Assembly (NCBI RefSeq): GCF_000732615.1
Contig: NZ_JPGL01000044.1
Coordinates: forward strand, 22,594-86,593
Direction: 5' to 3'
Length of the DNA: 64,000 nucleotides
Origin: Burkholderia paludis
Lineage (GTDB): Bacteria; Pseudomonadota; Gammaproteobacteria; Burkholderiales; Burkholderiaceae
Shown here: one piece after another, positions 33,026 through 42,512 of the stretch
Numbering within the stretch: the stretch's first letter is position 1
Layout of the letters: each line of letters starts with the position of its first letter
Made by a program: the position numbers and the translations under genes
The notes under the pieces: generated by a model
What the model was told of the DNA's origin: nothing
Database searches by the model: none
What the model saw: the letters and a program-made list of their open reading frames with translations, nothing else

Positions 33026-34270
33026 ATGACCCTGCAAGCACTCGAAATACTGATGCGAAGCCTGTTCGAGGACGAGCGCCTCGAAATCCTCGCCGACACC
33101 GGCTACAGCCTTTCCTTCGTCGTGCCCGGCAAGCTCCGGGACGTCAAGGCCGCGCTGCTGGCGCGCACGGACCCGGCCGGATGGGACGGCGAGGCCGGGA
33201 ACGCGTTCTATCGATGCGACGACGAGGACTGGGCGCTGTATCTGCGCTCGATCCCGCATGCGGTGTACTGCATCGCGTCCGTGCGGTCGCTGCATGCGCG
33301 CCACATGCAGCAGTATGAGGGCGCGTCGACGGTCACGCCGGAGCAGCAGGCGATCGACGACGCCGAGGAGGCCCGGCGCCGGCAGGAGGCCGACGCGCGG
33401 CGCCGGCGCGATACGCGCGACGAGCCGCTCGCGCCGCTCGGCGGGCCGTTCCACAGCGACGGCGAACGCGTGTGGGCGCGCATCGGCAGCGGGCACCGGT
33501 ATCGCGCGCTGAACACCTTCGATCTCGGCAGCTTCCGGCATCTGGTCGACCACTTTGCCGTCGATGCGTCGGGGCTGCGTTACTACGCGGCCGGCACCGC
33601 GTTCGGCGACGACGACGCGGGCGAGGAAGGGATCGTCGCCGACGGCGACGCCGCGACGCTCGAGGCGCTGGGCGGCGACTGGTATCGCGATGCGCGGCAG
33701 GCTTACTACTTCGAGCGCGACCCGTACGATCCCGATCGCGGCCCAAGTCGTCTGACCGTCGTCAAGGCCGACGTGGCCAGCCTGACGCATATCGGCGGCG
33801 CATACGCGCGCGATGCGAAGCACCTGTTCTGCGCCGGCGTGCGCAAGCGCGGCATCGACGATCCGGCCGGGGTGGTCGGCCTCGGCTACCGCTATGCGCG
33901 GCTCGGCGCGCAGATCCTGTACGACGGCAAGATCGTGACCACGCCGGGGCGCGTCGATGTCGAAACGGCGCGCGCCGTCTTCCACGACATGCTGATCGAC
34001 GCCGACGGCCACGTGCTGTGGGGGAAGAACTACCGCAAGCCGTTGCCGGGAATCGACGCCCGCAGCCTGCGCTTTCTGACCTGGGCGTTCGCGGTCGACG
34101 ACCGGCGCGTCTACTACCGGACCAACACGAACCTGGCCGTGTGCGACGGTGTCGACCGCGCGAGCGTGGAGGTCGTGCCGCCGATGCGCATTCGCGACCG
34201 GAACGGGCTGATCGAGATCCGGTATCCGGAAGGCGCGGTGCACGTGCCCGACCCGTCGCCGGAGTCGTGA
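33026..34270 (+). CDS. DKNYY-domain protein
   Basis: 414 residues. After an N-terminal domain (residues 1-90) and a charged Arg/Glu helix (about 105-135), repeated motifs of the DKNYY type appear: YYAAGTAFGDD, YRDARQAYYFE, YARDAKHLFCAG, FAVDDRRVYYRT. These short Tyr/Lys repeats form a beta-rich scaffold of unknown function. No signal peptide is seen, so it is likely cytoplasmic. It is divergent from hipBA and could be affected by the same operators. Confidence 0.8.
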   Translation: MTLQALEILMRSLFEDERLEILADTGYSLSFVVPGKLRDVKAALLARTDPAGWDGEAGNAFYRCDDEDWALYLRSIPHAVYCIASVRSLHARHMQQYEGASTVTPEQQAIDDAEEARRRQEADARRRRDTRDEPLAPLGGPFHSDGERVWARIGSGHRYRALNTFDLGSFRHLVDHFAVDASGLRYYAAGTAFGDDDAGEEGIVADGDAATLEALGGDWYRDARQAYYFERDPYDPDRGPSRLTVVKADVASLTHIGGAYARDAKHLFCAGVRKRGIDDPAGVVGLGYRYARLGAQILYDGKIVTTPGRVDVETARAVFHDMLIDADGHVLWGKNYRKPLPGIDARSLRFLTWAFAVDDRRVYYRTNTNLAVCDGVDRASVEVVPPMRIRDRNGLIEIRYPEGAVHVPDPSPES

Positions 34271-34420
34271 CGGCCGCGGCAGGCGAACGCCGCGCGCGGA
34301 TCGCGGCCGGGCCCGGGTTCGGGTTCGACACGCGCGATCGCGCGGCACGGGGCAAGTCCACCTTGAGCGACGCTGCGCGACCATTCCCGGCGTACGCATA
34401 ACCAAAGCTGAAATCGGTTT

Positions 34421-34449
34421 TTCACGCGTACCGGGGGCGTCCCTATACT
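34421..34449 (+). promoter_or_regulatory. Candidate promoter of sulfur-scavenging genes
   Basis: TTCACG (34421-34426) and TATACT (34444-34449) with a 17-base spacer, 77 bases upstream of the acyl-CoA-dehydrogenase-like gene. Confidence 0.4.
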
Positions 34450-34525
34450 TTCGCGATGCTGCGCACGGGCGGCTCGCGAATTCCGCGATCGCCGCGCCCG
34501 ATTCTCTCGAACAAGGACCTGCCGA

Positions 34526-35743
34526 ATGACTGCCCGTGATGCCGTCGATCCGCGCGACGCGTTGCGCGACGCGCTCGCCGCGCTGCCCGATCTCGCAAGC
34601 GCGATCGGGCAGGATGCCGCGCAACGCGAGGCGCGGCGCGAGCTGCCGTTCGAGGGTTTCGCGATCTTCCGGCGTTCGGCGCTGGGCGTGCTGCGGATTC
34701 CCGTCGAACGCGGCGGCCTGGGCAGTACGCTGGTCGACCTGTTCGACACGATCGCGACGCTGGCCGCCGCCGATTCGAATCTCGCGCACGCGCTGCGGAT
34801 CCACTACGACCAGATCGAGACGCTGCGGCTGTCGCCGCGCACGCCGTTCAACGACGTGCAGCTCGAACGCGCGCTGGCCGGCGCGATCTTCGGCGGTGCG
34901 TCGACCGAGCGGGGAACGTCGCGGCCGGGCGAAAACACCACCGTATTGCGCCGGGACGGCGAGCACTATCGCGTGTCGGGCCGCAAATACTATTCGACCG
35001 GCACCGCATTTGCCGATTTCGCGCGGGTCAACGTGGAGGACGAGCAGGGCGGCGCGGTCGCCGTGATCATTCCGGTCTCGCGCGGCGGCGTACAGGTGCT
35101 CGACGACTGGGACGGCATGGGGCAGCGCATGACCGCGAGCGGCAGCCTGCTGCTCGACGACGTGCAGGTGTTCGCGGATGAAGTGGCCGCGCGCGACGGG
35201 TCGACGCTCGTCGGCCGTCATTGCGGCGCGCTGCGGCAACTGCATCTCGTCGCGACGGGCGCGGGGATCGTGCGCAACGTGGTGGCCGATGCGCGCCGCT
35301 ACGTGCTCGAGCACGGGCGTCCGGTGCTGCACAGCCCGGCGCCGACCGCGCGCGACGATCATTTCATCCAGCAGATCGTCGGCGAACTGTCCGCCCACAG
35401 TCACGCGATCGACGGTCTCGTGCGCGAAAACGCACGCGCGCTCGACCGCTCCGCCGACGCGATCGCGGCCGGCGCCGCCGATGCGGATGCGCTCGTGCTC
35501 GACAGCGCGCTCGCCACGGCACGCACGCAGCTGATCGTCAGCAAGCTCGCGCTGCATGCGGCCGAGCGGCTGTTCGAAGTGGGCGGCGCGTCGGCGACGG
35601 CGCGCGGGCACAACCTCGACCGGCACTGGCGCAACCTGCGCACGATCTTCAGCCACAACCCGCTGCTGCACAAGGCGCGCGTGATCGGCGACTACGAGCT
35701 GAACGGCGTGACGACGCACCTGACCGAAGGCCGCGTGTTCTGA
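34526..35743 (+). CDS. DszC/SfnB-like flavin-dependent monooxygenase
   Basis: 405 residues of the acyl-CoA dehydrogenase fold. FGGASTERGT, RVSGRKYYSTGTAFADFARV and WDGMGQRMTASGSLLLDDVQ are typical of the DszC/SfnB branch, in which a reduced-flavin monooxygenase replaces the dehydrogenase and oxidises organosulfur compounds. The catalytic Glu of true acyl-CoA dehydrogenases is not seen. The gene starts a two-gene unit with an LLM monooxygenase 73 bases downstream and faces an SfnG-like enzyme, indicating sulfur acquisition from sulfones or sulfonates. The flavin reductase that would supply FMNH2 is not in this window. Confidence 0.85.
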   Translation: MTARDAVDPRDALRDALAALPDLASAIGQDAAQREARRELPFEGFAIFRRSALGVLRIPVERGGLGSTLVDLFDTIATLAAADSNLAHALRIHYDQIETLRLSPRTPFNDVQLERALAGAIFGGASTERGTSRPGENTTVLRRDGEHYRVSGRKYYSTGTAFADFARVNVEDEQGGAVAVIIPVSRGGVQVLDDWDGMGQRMTASGSLLLDDVQVFADEVAARDGSTLVGRHCGALRQLHLVATGAGIVRNVVADARRYVLEHGRPVLHSPAPTARDDHFIQQIVGELSAHSHAIDGLVRENARALDRSADAIAAGAADADALVLDSALATARTQLIVSKLALHAAERLFEVGGASATARGHNLDRHWRNLRTIFSHNPLLHKARVIGDYELNGVTTHLTEGRVF

Positions 35744-35816
35744 ACCCGCGACGCCGGGCCGGCTGCGGCGGCAATCGTCCGCCGCGCGCCCGGCCCGCTT
35801 TCCTGGAACCTTCCCG

Positions 35817-37178
35817 ATGACGACCCGCACCGGACACCTGCATCTCGGCGCATTCCTGTACCCGACCGGCCATCACATCGCCGCATGGCGCCATCCCGGT
35901 TCGCAGGCCGACGCGGGCGTGGATTTTCGCCACTATGTGCGGCTGGCGCAGGCGGCCGAGGCCGCGAAGTTCGATCTCGTGTTTCTTGCCGACGGCGCGG
36001 GCACGCGCGGCGACGACGTCGCGTTCCTGAGCCGCACCGCGCACAGCTACGTCGCGCAGTTCGAGCCGCTGACGCTGCTGTCGGCGCTTGCGGCCGTCAC
36101 CGAGCGGATCGGCCTCGTCGGCACCGCGTCGACGAGCTTCAACGAGCCGTTCCACATCGCGCGCAAGTTCGCGTCGCTCGACCACATCAGCGGCGGCCGC
36201 GCGGGCTGGAACCTCGTTACGTCGTCGAGCGCGCACGAGGCGCGCAACTTCAACCGGGACGCGCATTTCGACCACGCCGAACGCTATGCACGGGCGGAGG
36301 AGTTCGCCGACGTGGTGCGCGGCCTGTGGGATAGCTGGGACGACGATGCGTTCGTGCGCGATCGCGAGTCGGGCCGTTTCTTCGATCCGCAAAAGCGCCA
36401 TGTGCTCGATCATCGCGGCCGCTTCTTCCAGGTGCGCGGGCCGTTGAACGTCGCACGGCCGCCGCAGGGGCATCCGGTCGTCGTGCAGGCCGGTTCGTCG
36501 CCGGCCGGCACGCGGCTCGCCGCGCGCACGGCCGAGGTGATCTTCACCGCGCAGCAGACGCTCGACGACGCGGTCGCGTTCTATGCGGACGTCAAGGGCC
36601 AGCTCGCCGCGTTCGGCCGCGATCCCGACACGCTGAAGATCATGCCCGGCGTGTTTCCCGTCGTGGGCCGCACCGAAAGCGAGGCGAAGGAGAAGTTCGA
36701 CGCGCTGCAGTCGCTGATCGATCCGACCGTCGGGCTCGCGCTCGTATCGGGCCTCACGGGCGGCTTCGACCTGTCCGCCTATCCGCTCGACGGCCCGATT
36801 CCGCCGCTGCCGGAAACCAATGCGAGCAAGAGCCGGCAGGCGTTGACGATCGAACTCGCGCGTCGCGAGAACCTGACGATCCGCGAACTCTACCTGCGTG
36901 TCGCGGGCGCGCGCGGCCACTGGCAGCTCGTCGGCACGCCGGAACAGATCGTCGACCAGCTGGAGGAGCGCTTCGTGCGATACGGCGCGGACGGCTACAA
37001 CGTGATGGCGCCGACGCTCCCCGGCGGGCTCGACGATTTCATCGCGCTGGTGCTGCCCGAGTTGCGTCGCCGGGGGCTGTTTCGCAGCGACTATGCGGGC
37101 CGTACGCTGCGCGAGCATCTCGGGCTGCGGCGGCCCGGGCGCGGCGACGCCGCCGCGCATGCCGCCGCCGCGGCCTGA
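35817..37178 (+). CDS. LLM flavin monooxygenase, NtaA/SnaA/DszA type
   Basis: 453 residues, bacterial luciferase-like (TIM barrel) FMNH2-dependent oxygenase. Subfamily marks are LGAFLYPTGHHIAAWRHP near the start, FDLVFLADG, TASTSFNEPFHIARKFASLD, GRAGWNLVTSSSAHEARNF and HPVVVQAGSSPAG. This subgroup cleaves C-N or C-S bonds in nitrilotriacetate, pristinamycin or dibenzothiophene sulfone; the sulfur context suggests an organosulfur substrate. The C-terminal 15 residues are Ala-rich. The stop is 3 bases before the end of the convergent SfnG-like gene. Confidence 0.87.
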   Translation: MTTRTGHLHLGAFLYPTGHHIAAWRHPGSQADAGVDFRHYVRLAQAAEAAKFDLVFLADGAGTRGDDVAFLSRTAHSYVAQFEPLTLLSALAAVTERIGLVGTASTSFNEPFHIARKFASLDHISGGRAGWNLVTSSSAHEARNFNRDAHFDHAERYARAEEFADVVRGLWDSWDDDAFVRDRESGRFFDPQKRHVLDHRGRFFQVRGPLNVARPPQGHPVVVQAGSSPAGTRLAARTAEVIFTAQQTLDDAVAFYADVKGQLAAFGRDPDTLKIMPGVFPVVGRTESEAKEKFDALQSLIDPTVGLALVSGLTGGFDLSAYPLDGPIPPLPETNASKSRQALTIELARRENLTIRELYLRVAGARGHWQLVGTPEQIVDQLEERFVRYGADGYNVMAPTLPGGLDDFIALVLPELRRRGLFRSDYAGRTLREHLGLRRPGRGDAAAHAAAAA

Positions 37179-37180
37179 GG

Positions 37181-38368
37181 TCAGCGCCGCAGGCCGGCCT
37201 CGCGCAGCAGCGGCAGCACGCGCTCGCCGAAGAAGGCGAGATCGGGCTTGAAGTCGTAGAAGCTCAACTGGACGCCGTCGATGCCCGCGCGGTGCAGCCG
37301 CACGAGGGTGTCGGCAACTTCGTCGGGCGAGCCCGTGATCGAGATATTGCCGCCGATCGCGCGGGCGGCGGCCTGCGAACGCTGCTCGAAGCCGCCGCGC
37401 CACGCGTGTGCGTCGCTGTCGAAGCGGTGGAAGCTGCCTTCGTCCGCATGCGCGACGATCGCGTCGCGGTAGGCGCGCGCTTCGGCCGCCGTTTCGCGAC
37501 AGATGACGAGCGGATTGAGCAACGTGCGGATCGTCCGGCCGCGCGCCGCGGCGGCCGCTTTCACGCGGGCCGTATGCGCGGGCAGCGCGTCGAGCGCGAG
37601 CGCGACGTCGGGCCCGGCCGGGCTCGTGACGAACACGATGTCCGAATAGCGCGCCGCGAAATCGATGCCTGCGTCGGAGCCGGTCGCGTTGATCAGCAGC
37701 GGGCGGCCGTAGCGTGGCTTGGGCGTCACGAATGCGCCGCCCAGCCGCCAGCCCGACAGCGCCGGCGTGTAGCTGAAATTGTCCGGTTGCGCCCACAACT
37801 GCTGGACCGCATCGAGGAACTCGGCGGCCATTTCGTAGCGCCGGTCGTGCTCGATCCGGTTCCAGCCGAACATCTCGTGCTCGATCGCGCGGTGGCCGGT
37901 CACGACGTTGATGCCCCAGCGTCCGCGCGAGATGTGATCGAGCGTCGCCGTGAACTTCGCGAAATGCAGCGGATGCCACGGCCCGTAGAGCACGTGGCTC
38001 GTCGCGACGAGGATGATCCGTTCGGTGCGCGCGGTCAGCGCGGCCAGCGTCATGAACGAGTCGAGCGCCTGGCCGTCGAACACGCCGCCGTAGCCGCCCT
38101 TGGGCAGCCATTGCGACAGCGCGAACACGAGGTCGAAGCCGAGCGCCTCGGCGTGCGCGACCAGTTCGGCGTTGTAGTCGAAGGTCCAGTCGGTCGAGCG
38201 CGGCAGCGTCGATGCGCTCCAGCCGCCGGCCTGGATCGGCAGGAACAGCCCGAGCATCAGCGGCTGCGCGAGCACGCGGGACACGGGGCTGTCAGGGAAT
38301 TCGGCCGGCGAGCGGACGTCGACGAACGGCGACGGCGCGACCTGCGCGGCGAGGGAAGTGTCGCTCAT
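37181..38368 (-). CDS. LLM flavin monooxygenase, SfnG-like (dimethylsulfone)
   Basis: 395 residues with the luciferase-like barrel. LGLFLPIQAGGWSASTLPRS, AEALGFDLVFALSQW, WHPLHFAKFTATLDHISRGR and WGINVVTGHRAIEHEMFG resemble SfnG/RutA-type enzymes; the neighbourhood favours a sulfone such as dimethylsulfone over the pyrimidine substrate of RutA. It is convergent with the LLM gene before it and is divergent from nothing close; the porin gene follows on the same strand. Its own promoter would lie before 38368. Confidence 0.8.
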   Translation of the reverse strand: MSDTSLAAQVAPSPFVDVRSPAEFPDSPVSRVLAQPLMLGLFLPIQAGGWSASTLPRSTDWTFDYNAELVAHAEALGFDLVFALSQWLPKGGYGGVFDGQALDSFMTLAALTARTERIILVATSHVLYGPWHPLHFAKFTATLDHISRGRWGINVVTGHRAIEHEMFGWNRIEHDRRYEMAAEFLDAVQQLWAQPDNFSYTPALSGWRLGGAFVTPKPRYGRPLLINATGSDAGIDFAARYSDIVFVTSPAGPDVALALDALPAHTARVKAAAAARGRTIRTLLNPLVICRETAAEARAYRDAIVAHADEGSFHRFDSDAHAWRGGFEQRSQAAARAIGGNISITGSPDEVADTLVRLHRAGIDGVQLSFYDFKPDLAFFGERVLPLLREAGLRR

Positions 38369-38613
38369 GAGGGCTTCCTTGCGGGAGATGCGCGCATCGC
38401 GCGGTCACGACGGGCGCGCGCGCCTGCCCATCCCGCGGCGGGCCGGTGCGGCGCCGTGCGCGGTACACGGGAAGGCAAACGCGAGTCGGTCATGGTCGGC
38501 GCGGATCGCGCGCAGGCGCCGCGCGTGGGGAAACGGACATTCTCGGCAACCGGGCGCGGTGCGGCAAACAACGATTCCCGCTTTGCTTATCGCGCCGCGC
38601 CGGTTGCGCGCGG

Positions 38614-39801
38614 TCAGAACTTCACGCGCAGCCCGCTGACGAGCGCGACCTGGCGGTTCGTCGACGATGCGCTGCCGATGTTCGCGATCGACGCGATCGC
38701 GCGATAGCCGCCTGCCGTCGCCGTGCTCGGATCGCCGCCCGCGAGCTGGTAGATGCCGGACAGGTAGAGGTCGGTGCGTTTCGACAACGCGTAGTCGAAC
38801 CCGAGCGTGAACTGGTGCCAGCGCGGCTTCAGCGTCTGGCCGCCGGTGCCCGGCAGGCCGCTCGCGCGGCCGTCGGTGAACGTGTAGACGCCGATCAGCG
38901 TCGCCGCCGGCGTGATCTGGTAGCGGGCGTTGACGTCGTAGTTGTTGAATTTGCGCGACGAGCCGTCGACGTAGTCGAGCTGCGTATGGCTCCACGCGAA
39001 GCCGAGCGTTGCCAGGCCGATCGCGTAGTTCGCGCCGACGACCCCGATCTGCTGCTTGCGCACGCCGCCGTTCAGCCCGTAGAAGAACCCGCCGCTGTAG
39101 TCGTTGCCGGTCGTGCTGGTTGCGCCGCCCACCGCGCCGCTCGTATTCGACGTCGCGTTCGGCTGGTTGAGCCGCACATAGCCGCCGCCGACCGACAGCG
39201 GGCCGTTCACGTAGTTCGCCGATACGCCCCATGCGTTGTTGTTCGAGAAGCCCGTGCCCGCGCCGCCGTTCGCCTGGTTGCTGAACGCATAGAGCAGGTC
39301 GGCCGTGAAACCGGCGATCGTGTCGCTGCGGAACTTCACCGCGTTGTTGATGCGGAAGCTCTGGTTCATGTTGTCGTTGTCGCCGACGTGCGTGGCGGGC
39401 GACCAGAAGCCCGACCCCGAGTATTGCGCGACGAGATCGGTGATCGGCTCGTACTGGCGGCCGAAGGTCAGCGTGCCCACGCCCGTCTGGCCGATCCCGA
39501 CATACGCGGAACGGCCGAACAGCCGGCCGCCCTGGCCGAGCGTGCCGTCGCTCGGCTTGAAGCCGCTTTCGAGCGTGAACACGGCCTTCACGCCGCCGCC
39601 GAGATCCTCGGAGCCTTTCAGGCCCCAGCGGCTGCCGCTCAGCTTGCCGCTCGTCTGCTGGATGTTGCTCGCGCCGCCCTGATTGTTCGTATAGGCGAAG
39701 CCGGCGTCGACGACGCCGTACAACGTGACCGAACTCTGCGCGTGCGCGCCGACCGAAGCGACCGAAACCAAACCCAGGACTACCGATTTTTTGATCATCA
39801 C
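38614..39801 (-). CDS. Gram-negative porin (OmpC-like, Burkholderia type)
   Basis: 395 residues. Signal peptide MMIKKSVVLGLVSVASVGAH followed by AQSSVTLYGVVDAGFAY, the standard start of Burkholderia general porins; the C-terminal residue of the last strand is Phe (VSGLRVKF), as required by the Bam machinery. Internal strands such as RWGLKGSEDLGGGVKAVFTL and FGRQYEPITD support a 16-strand trimeric porin. It sits beside the sulfur-scavenging genes and may help uptake of sulfonates; that is inference from position. Confidence 0.93.
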   Translation of the reverse strand: MMIKKSVVLGLVSVASVGAHAQSSVTLYGVVDAGFAYTNNQGGASNIQQTSGKLSGSRWGLKGSEDLGGGVKAVFTLESGFKPSDGTLGQGGRLFGRSAYVGIGQTGVGTLTFGRQYEPITDLVAQYSGSGFWSPATHVGDNDNMNQSFRINNAVKFRSDTIAGFTADLLYAFSNQANGGAGTGFSNNNAWGVSANYVNGPLSVGGGYVRLNQPNATSNTSGAVGGATSTTGNDYSGGFFYGLNGGVRKQQIGVVGANYAIGLATLGFAWSHTQLDYVDGSSRKFNNYDVNARYQITPAATLIGVYTFTDGRASGLPGTGGQTLKPRWHQFTLGFDYALSKRTDLYLSGIYQLAGGDPSTATAGGYRAIASIANIGSASSTNRQVALVSGLRVKF

Positions 39802-40284
39802 TATCCTCTGTTTTTTATGGGTACGTCTGCGAGGATCACGATGCTATTGACGACGGACGCGCCGGCGAACGGCCGATCCGTGGTTTGTAAATCGTCGCGC
39901 GGACGATTTGTAATGTGCGTTGCCGCGGGCCTTGCGCGGGCGGCGCGATCGCGTCCGGCACGCATGCTGCGGCGAACGCATCGCACGCCCGGCGAACGCC
40001 GGACGCCTGAAACGTGTTGGCGTGGTCATATCGTTCGATGAATTCGTTCGATATGCGCACGATCCGCGATGCATCGCGCGATGTTTTTATGCAACGCCCG
40101 CTGTGCGGCAGGCGGACGATGCGCTACGCGCGCCCGAATATCGATTCCGCAAAACGTTGGTAGGGCCGTGCGAGGCGTGACGGTACAGTCGGGCATCCGG
40201 CCGCGGGCCGGCCTGATCCGGGAGCACGAGGGCGCGCCGCGCGCATGCGTCCCGGCTGAACAACGAACACGGGAGCCGTTTGAC
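39802..40284. other. Divergent intergenic region upstream of porin
   Basis: 483 bases with no supported gene. It includes a near-direct repeat of TCGTTCGAT at about 40030-40055 and should hold the porin promoter on the minus strand and the promoter for the DUF3088 gene on the plus strand. No clear boxes were found. Confidence 0.4.
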
Positions 40285-40629
40285 ATGAGTCGCGATGTGC
40301 TGTTTCTGCTGGAACCGGGCTTTACCGATCCGAAGCATCCGGGGCAACGCTTCGTCTGCCCGCATGGATTGTCGATCGAAGGGCTGCTGGCGAGCGCGCC
40401 CGATCGCGCCGGCCGCATCGATGTGAAGCGCGTCGGCTTCGAGCGGCCGCGGCACGCGGTGATCGACGCACTCGACGACGCGCACCAGGGGCTGCCGGTC
40501 CTCGTGCTCGGCCGCGACCAGCCGGCGCCGGACGATGCACAGACCCTTGGCGACGTGCGCTTCGTGACCGACGCACGCCGCATCCTCGAGCTGCTGACCG
40601 AGCGCCACGGGTTTCCCGCGCTGCACTGA
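40285..40629 (+). CDS. DUF3088 family protein
   Basis: 114 residues. FLLEPGFTDPKHPGQRFVCP with a Cys (about residue 25), then HGLSIEGLLASAP, match the DUF3088 family, a thioredoxin-like fold of unknown function. GGGAG precedes the ATG. The gene is 46 bases upstream of the substrate-binding protein gene and may be co-transcribed with it; a Cys-containing thioredoxin fold fits a sulfur context. Confidence 0.78.
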   Translation: MSRDVLFLLEPGFTDPKHPGQRFVCPHGLSIEGLLASAPDRAGRIDVKRVGFERPRHAVIDALDDAHQGLPVLVLGRDQPAPDDAQTLGDVRFVTDARRILELLTERHGFPALH

Positions 40630-40675
40630 CGCGACGGTTTCCGTCTTCCACCCGATCGACCGACAGGAGTATCCG

Positions 40676-41674
40676 ATGTCGTCAATTTCGGCGGCACGCC
40701 GCCGCCTGCTGCTCGCCGGCGCCGCGGCCGTGGCGGCCCCGCTCGCCGTGAACGCCGCGTTTGCCGCCGCGCCGCCGGTCAGCGCCGATCTCGCGGGCAC
40801 GACGCTGCGCGTCGCAACCTACAAGGGCGGCTGGCGCGCGCTGCTGCAGGCGGCCGGGCTGGCCGACACGCCTTACCGGATCGACTGGCGCGAGCTGAAC
40901 AACGGCGTGCTGCACATCGAGGCGCTCAACGCGGATGCGCTCGATATCGGTTCGGGCAGCGAAATTCCGGCGGTGTTCGCCGCACGCCAGAAAGCCAGTG
41001 TCCGGTTCATCTCGCGCGTGCGCGAGGATCTGAACAACCAGGTCACGCTTGCGCGCAAGGACACGCCGATCCGCAGCATTGCGGACCTGAAGGGCAAGCG
41101 GGTCGGCTATGTGCGTGCGACGACGTCGCACTATTTCCTGTATCGCCAGCTCGTGGAGGCCGGTCTGGGTTTCGACGACATCCAGCCGATCAACCTGTCG
41201 CCGACCGACGGGCTGTCGGCGTACGATCGCGGCGATATCGATGCGTGGGCGATCTACGGCTACAACGGCCAGCTTGCGCGCAATCGCTACGGCGCCCGCG
41301 TGCTGAAGACGGGCAAGGGCTATCTGTCGGGCAATTTTCCGGTGTATGCGAACCCGCGCACGCTCGACGACGCGCGCCGTCGGGCGGCGACGGGCGATCT
41401 GCTGCTGCGGTTCCGGCGCGCGTATGCGTGGGCGAACGGGCACTTCCGCGACTATGCGCTCGCGCAGAATCGCGAAACGCGCGTGCCGGTGGCCGATCTC
41501 GTCGCGATGTTCGACCAGCGCAGCGAGGACTATGCGCTGTTGCCGGTAACGCCCGACGTGGTGGCGCAACATCAGCAGGTCGCGGACGTGTTCGCGCGGA
41601 TCGGCGTGCTGGATGGGCCGGCCACGGTCGCGCCGTTCTGGGATACGTCGTTCAACGCGCTGGTGGCCGCGTGA
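40676..41674 (+). CDS. ABC transporter substrate-binding protein (SsuA-like)
   Basis: 332 residues. Arg-rich export signal (SAARRRLLLAGAAAVAAPLA, cleavage near AFAAA at residue 30) and the SsuA/TauA-type fold: LRVATYKGG, ALNADALDIGSGSEIPAVFA, KGKRVGYVRATTSHYFLYR and DAWAIYGYNGQLARN. It binds aliphatic sulfonates or similar sulfur sources in the periplasm. No permease or ATPase gene is adjacent, so it must work with a transporter encoded elsewhere. CAGGAG precedes the ATG. Confidence 0.85.
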   Translation: MSSISAARRRLLLAGAAAVAAPLAVNAAFAAAPPVSADLAGTTLRVATYKGGWRALLQAAGLADTPYRIDWRELNNGVLHIEALNADALDIGSGSEIPAVFAARQKASVRFISRVREDLNNQVTLARKDTPIRSIADLKGKRVGYVRATTSHYFLYRQLVEAGLGFDDIQPINLSPTDGLSAYDRGDIDAWAIYGYNGQLARNRYGARVLKTGKGYLSGNFPVYANPRTLDDARRRAATGDLLLRFRRAYAWANGHFRDYALAQNRETRVPVADLVAMFDQRSEDYALLPVTPDVVAQHQQVADVFARIGVLDGPATVAPFWDTSFNALVAA

Positions 41675-41798
41675 CCGGGATCGGCGGGACGATCGCCGGG
41701 TGAGGTGGGCGGGTGCATTCGCACTTGCTCAAGCGCCCGTGCATGAGCAGCGTGTCATACCCGGCGCGGGGCGCGCCGGGCAAGCGGGATCGACCGGC

Positions 41799-42119
41799 TC
41801 AGGAGAACGTCGTCGCGACCATGATGCCGAATACCAGCCCGAGCGCGATTCCGCAGAGCCGGCCGTAGATCGACGCGCGCACGTTGTCGTCGAGCACGAA
41901 CGGCGAGCGCTTGTGCTTCCAGACCGTGCTGAATGCCACCGGCCGGGTGAGCAGGGCGATGCAGGCGATCAGGACCGGCGTGGCGACGAGCATCGCGATG
42001 CGTTGCCCGTTCCAGTCGACGCCGTGCATCGCCAGCGATACGAGCGCGGCGAGCGGCACCTCGACGCACAGGCCCAGCAGCGAACCGCTGACGAATGAAT
42101 CTCCCGGGGACTGGAACAT
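41799..42119 (-). CDS. Hypothetical membrane protein
   Basis: 106 residues with three hydrophobic segments (GSLLGLCVEVPLAALVSLAM, AMLVATPVLIACIALLT, LCGIALGLVFGIMVATTF). No family is recognised. The start at 42119 is the first ATG before the hydrophobic part; the frame upstream is non-coding in character. It stands alone on the minus strand. Confidence 0.6.
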   Translation of the reverse strand: MFQSPGDSFVSGSLLGLCVEVPLAALVSLAMHGVDWNGQRIAMLVATPVLIACIALLTRPVAFSTVWKHKRSPFVLDDNVRASIYGRLCGIALGLVFGIMVATTFS

Positions 42120-42512
42120 GATCGGTCCTGGTGTTCGGATGAAATCGGTGCCCGCTTCGGACGCCCGACGGTAACAAGCCATGGCCGTGGCCCGAGGTCG
42201 GTCGACCTTGGTCGGCATCAGGCAGGATGACGGGCGGATGGTACGGCAAATTGTTGCTCCGTTGGCGGTCATTCAAGCTATTTAACAATGGCGCCGGGGG
42301 ATGGCATTTTTGCGCCGTGCCGGGATAATGATCGGGCATCCTGCCTTTGTGGCCGGGCGAGGCGGCTGCGCGCCCGGCAGGGCGGCAGCGCCGTCGTTCC
42401 GGCACGAAATTCCGGCCACCGCCGGTTTCCGGCAGGCCGCGCGGGTTCCGGAACGGGCTTCCGGACTGGATGAACCGGCAGTCGTCGCGAAGCGCCACCC
42501 ATCAAGCCGAAC
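42120..42512. other. Divergent intergenic region, no gene supported
   Basis: 393 bases between the small membrane-protein gene and the TPR glycosyltransferase. An AT-rich spot around 42240-42290 (ATTTAACAATGG) could be part of a promoter. No hairpin or RNA gene was recognised. Confidence 0.4.

Noticed and set aside
32966..35830. 954-codon minus-strand frame
   Set aside because: Crosses the DKNYY and DszC-like genes in antisense and has only Arg/Val-rich low-information sequence.
35649..38111. 820-codon minus-strand frame
   Set aside because: Antisense to the NtaA-like gene joined to an out-of-frame reading of the SfnG-like gene.
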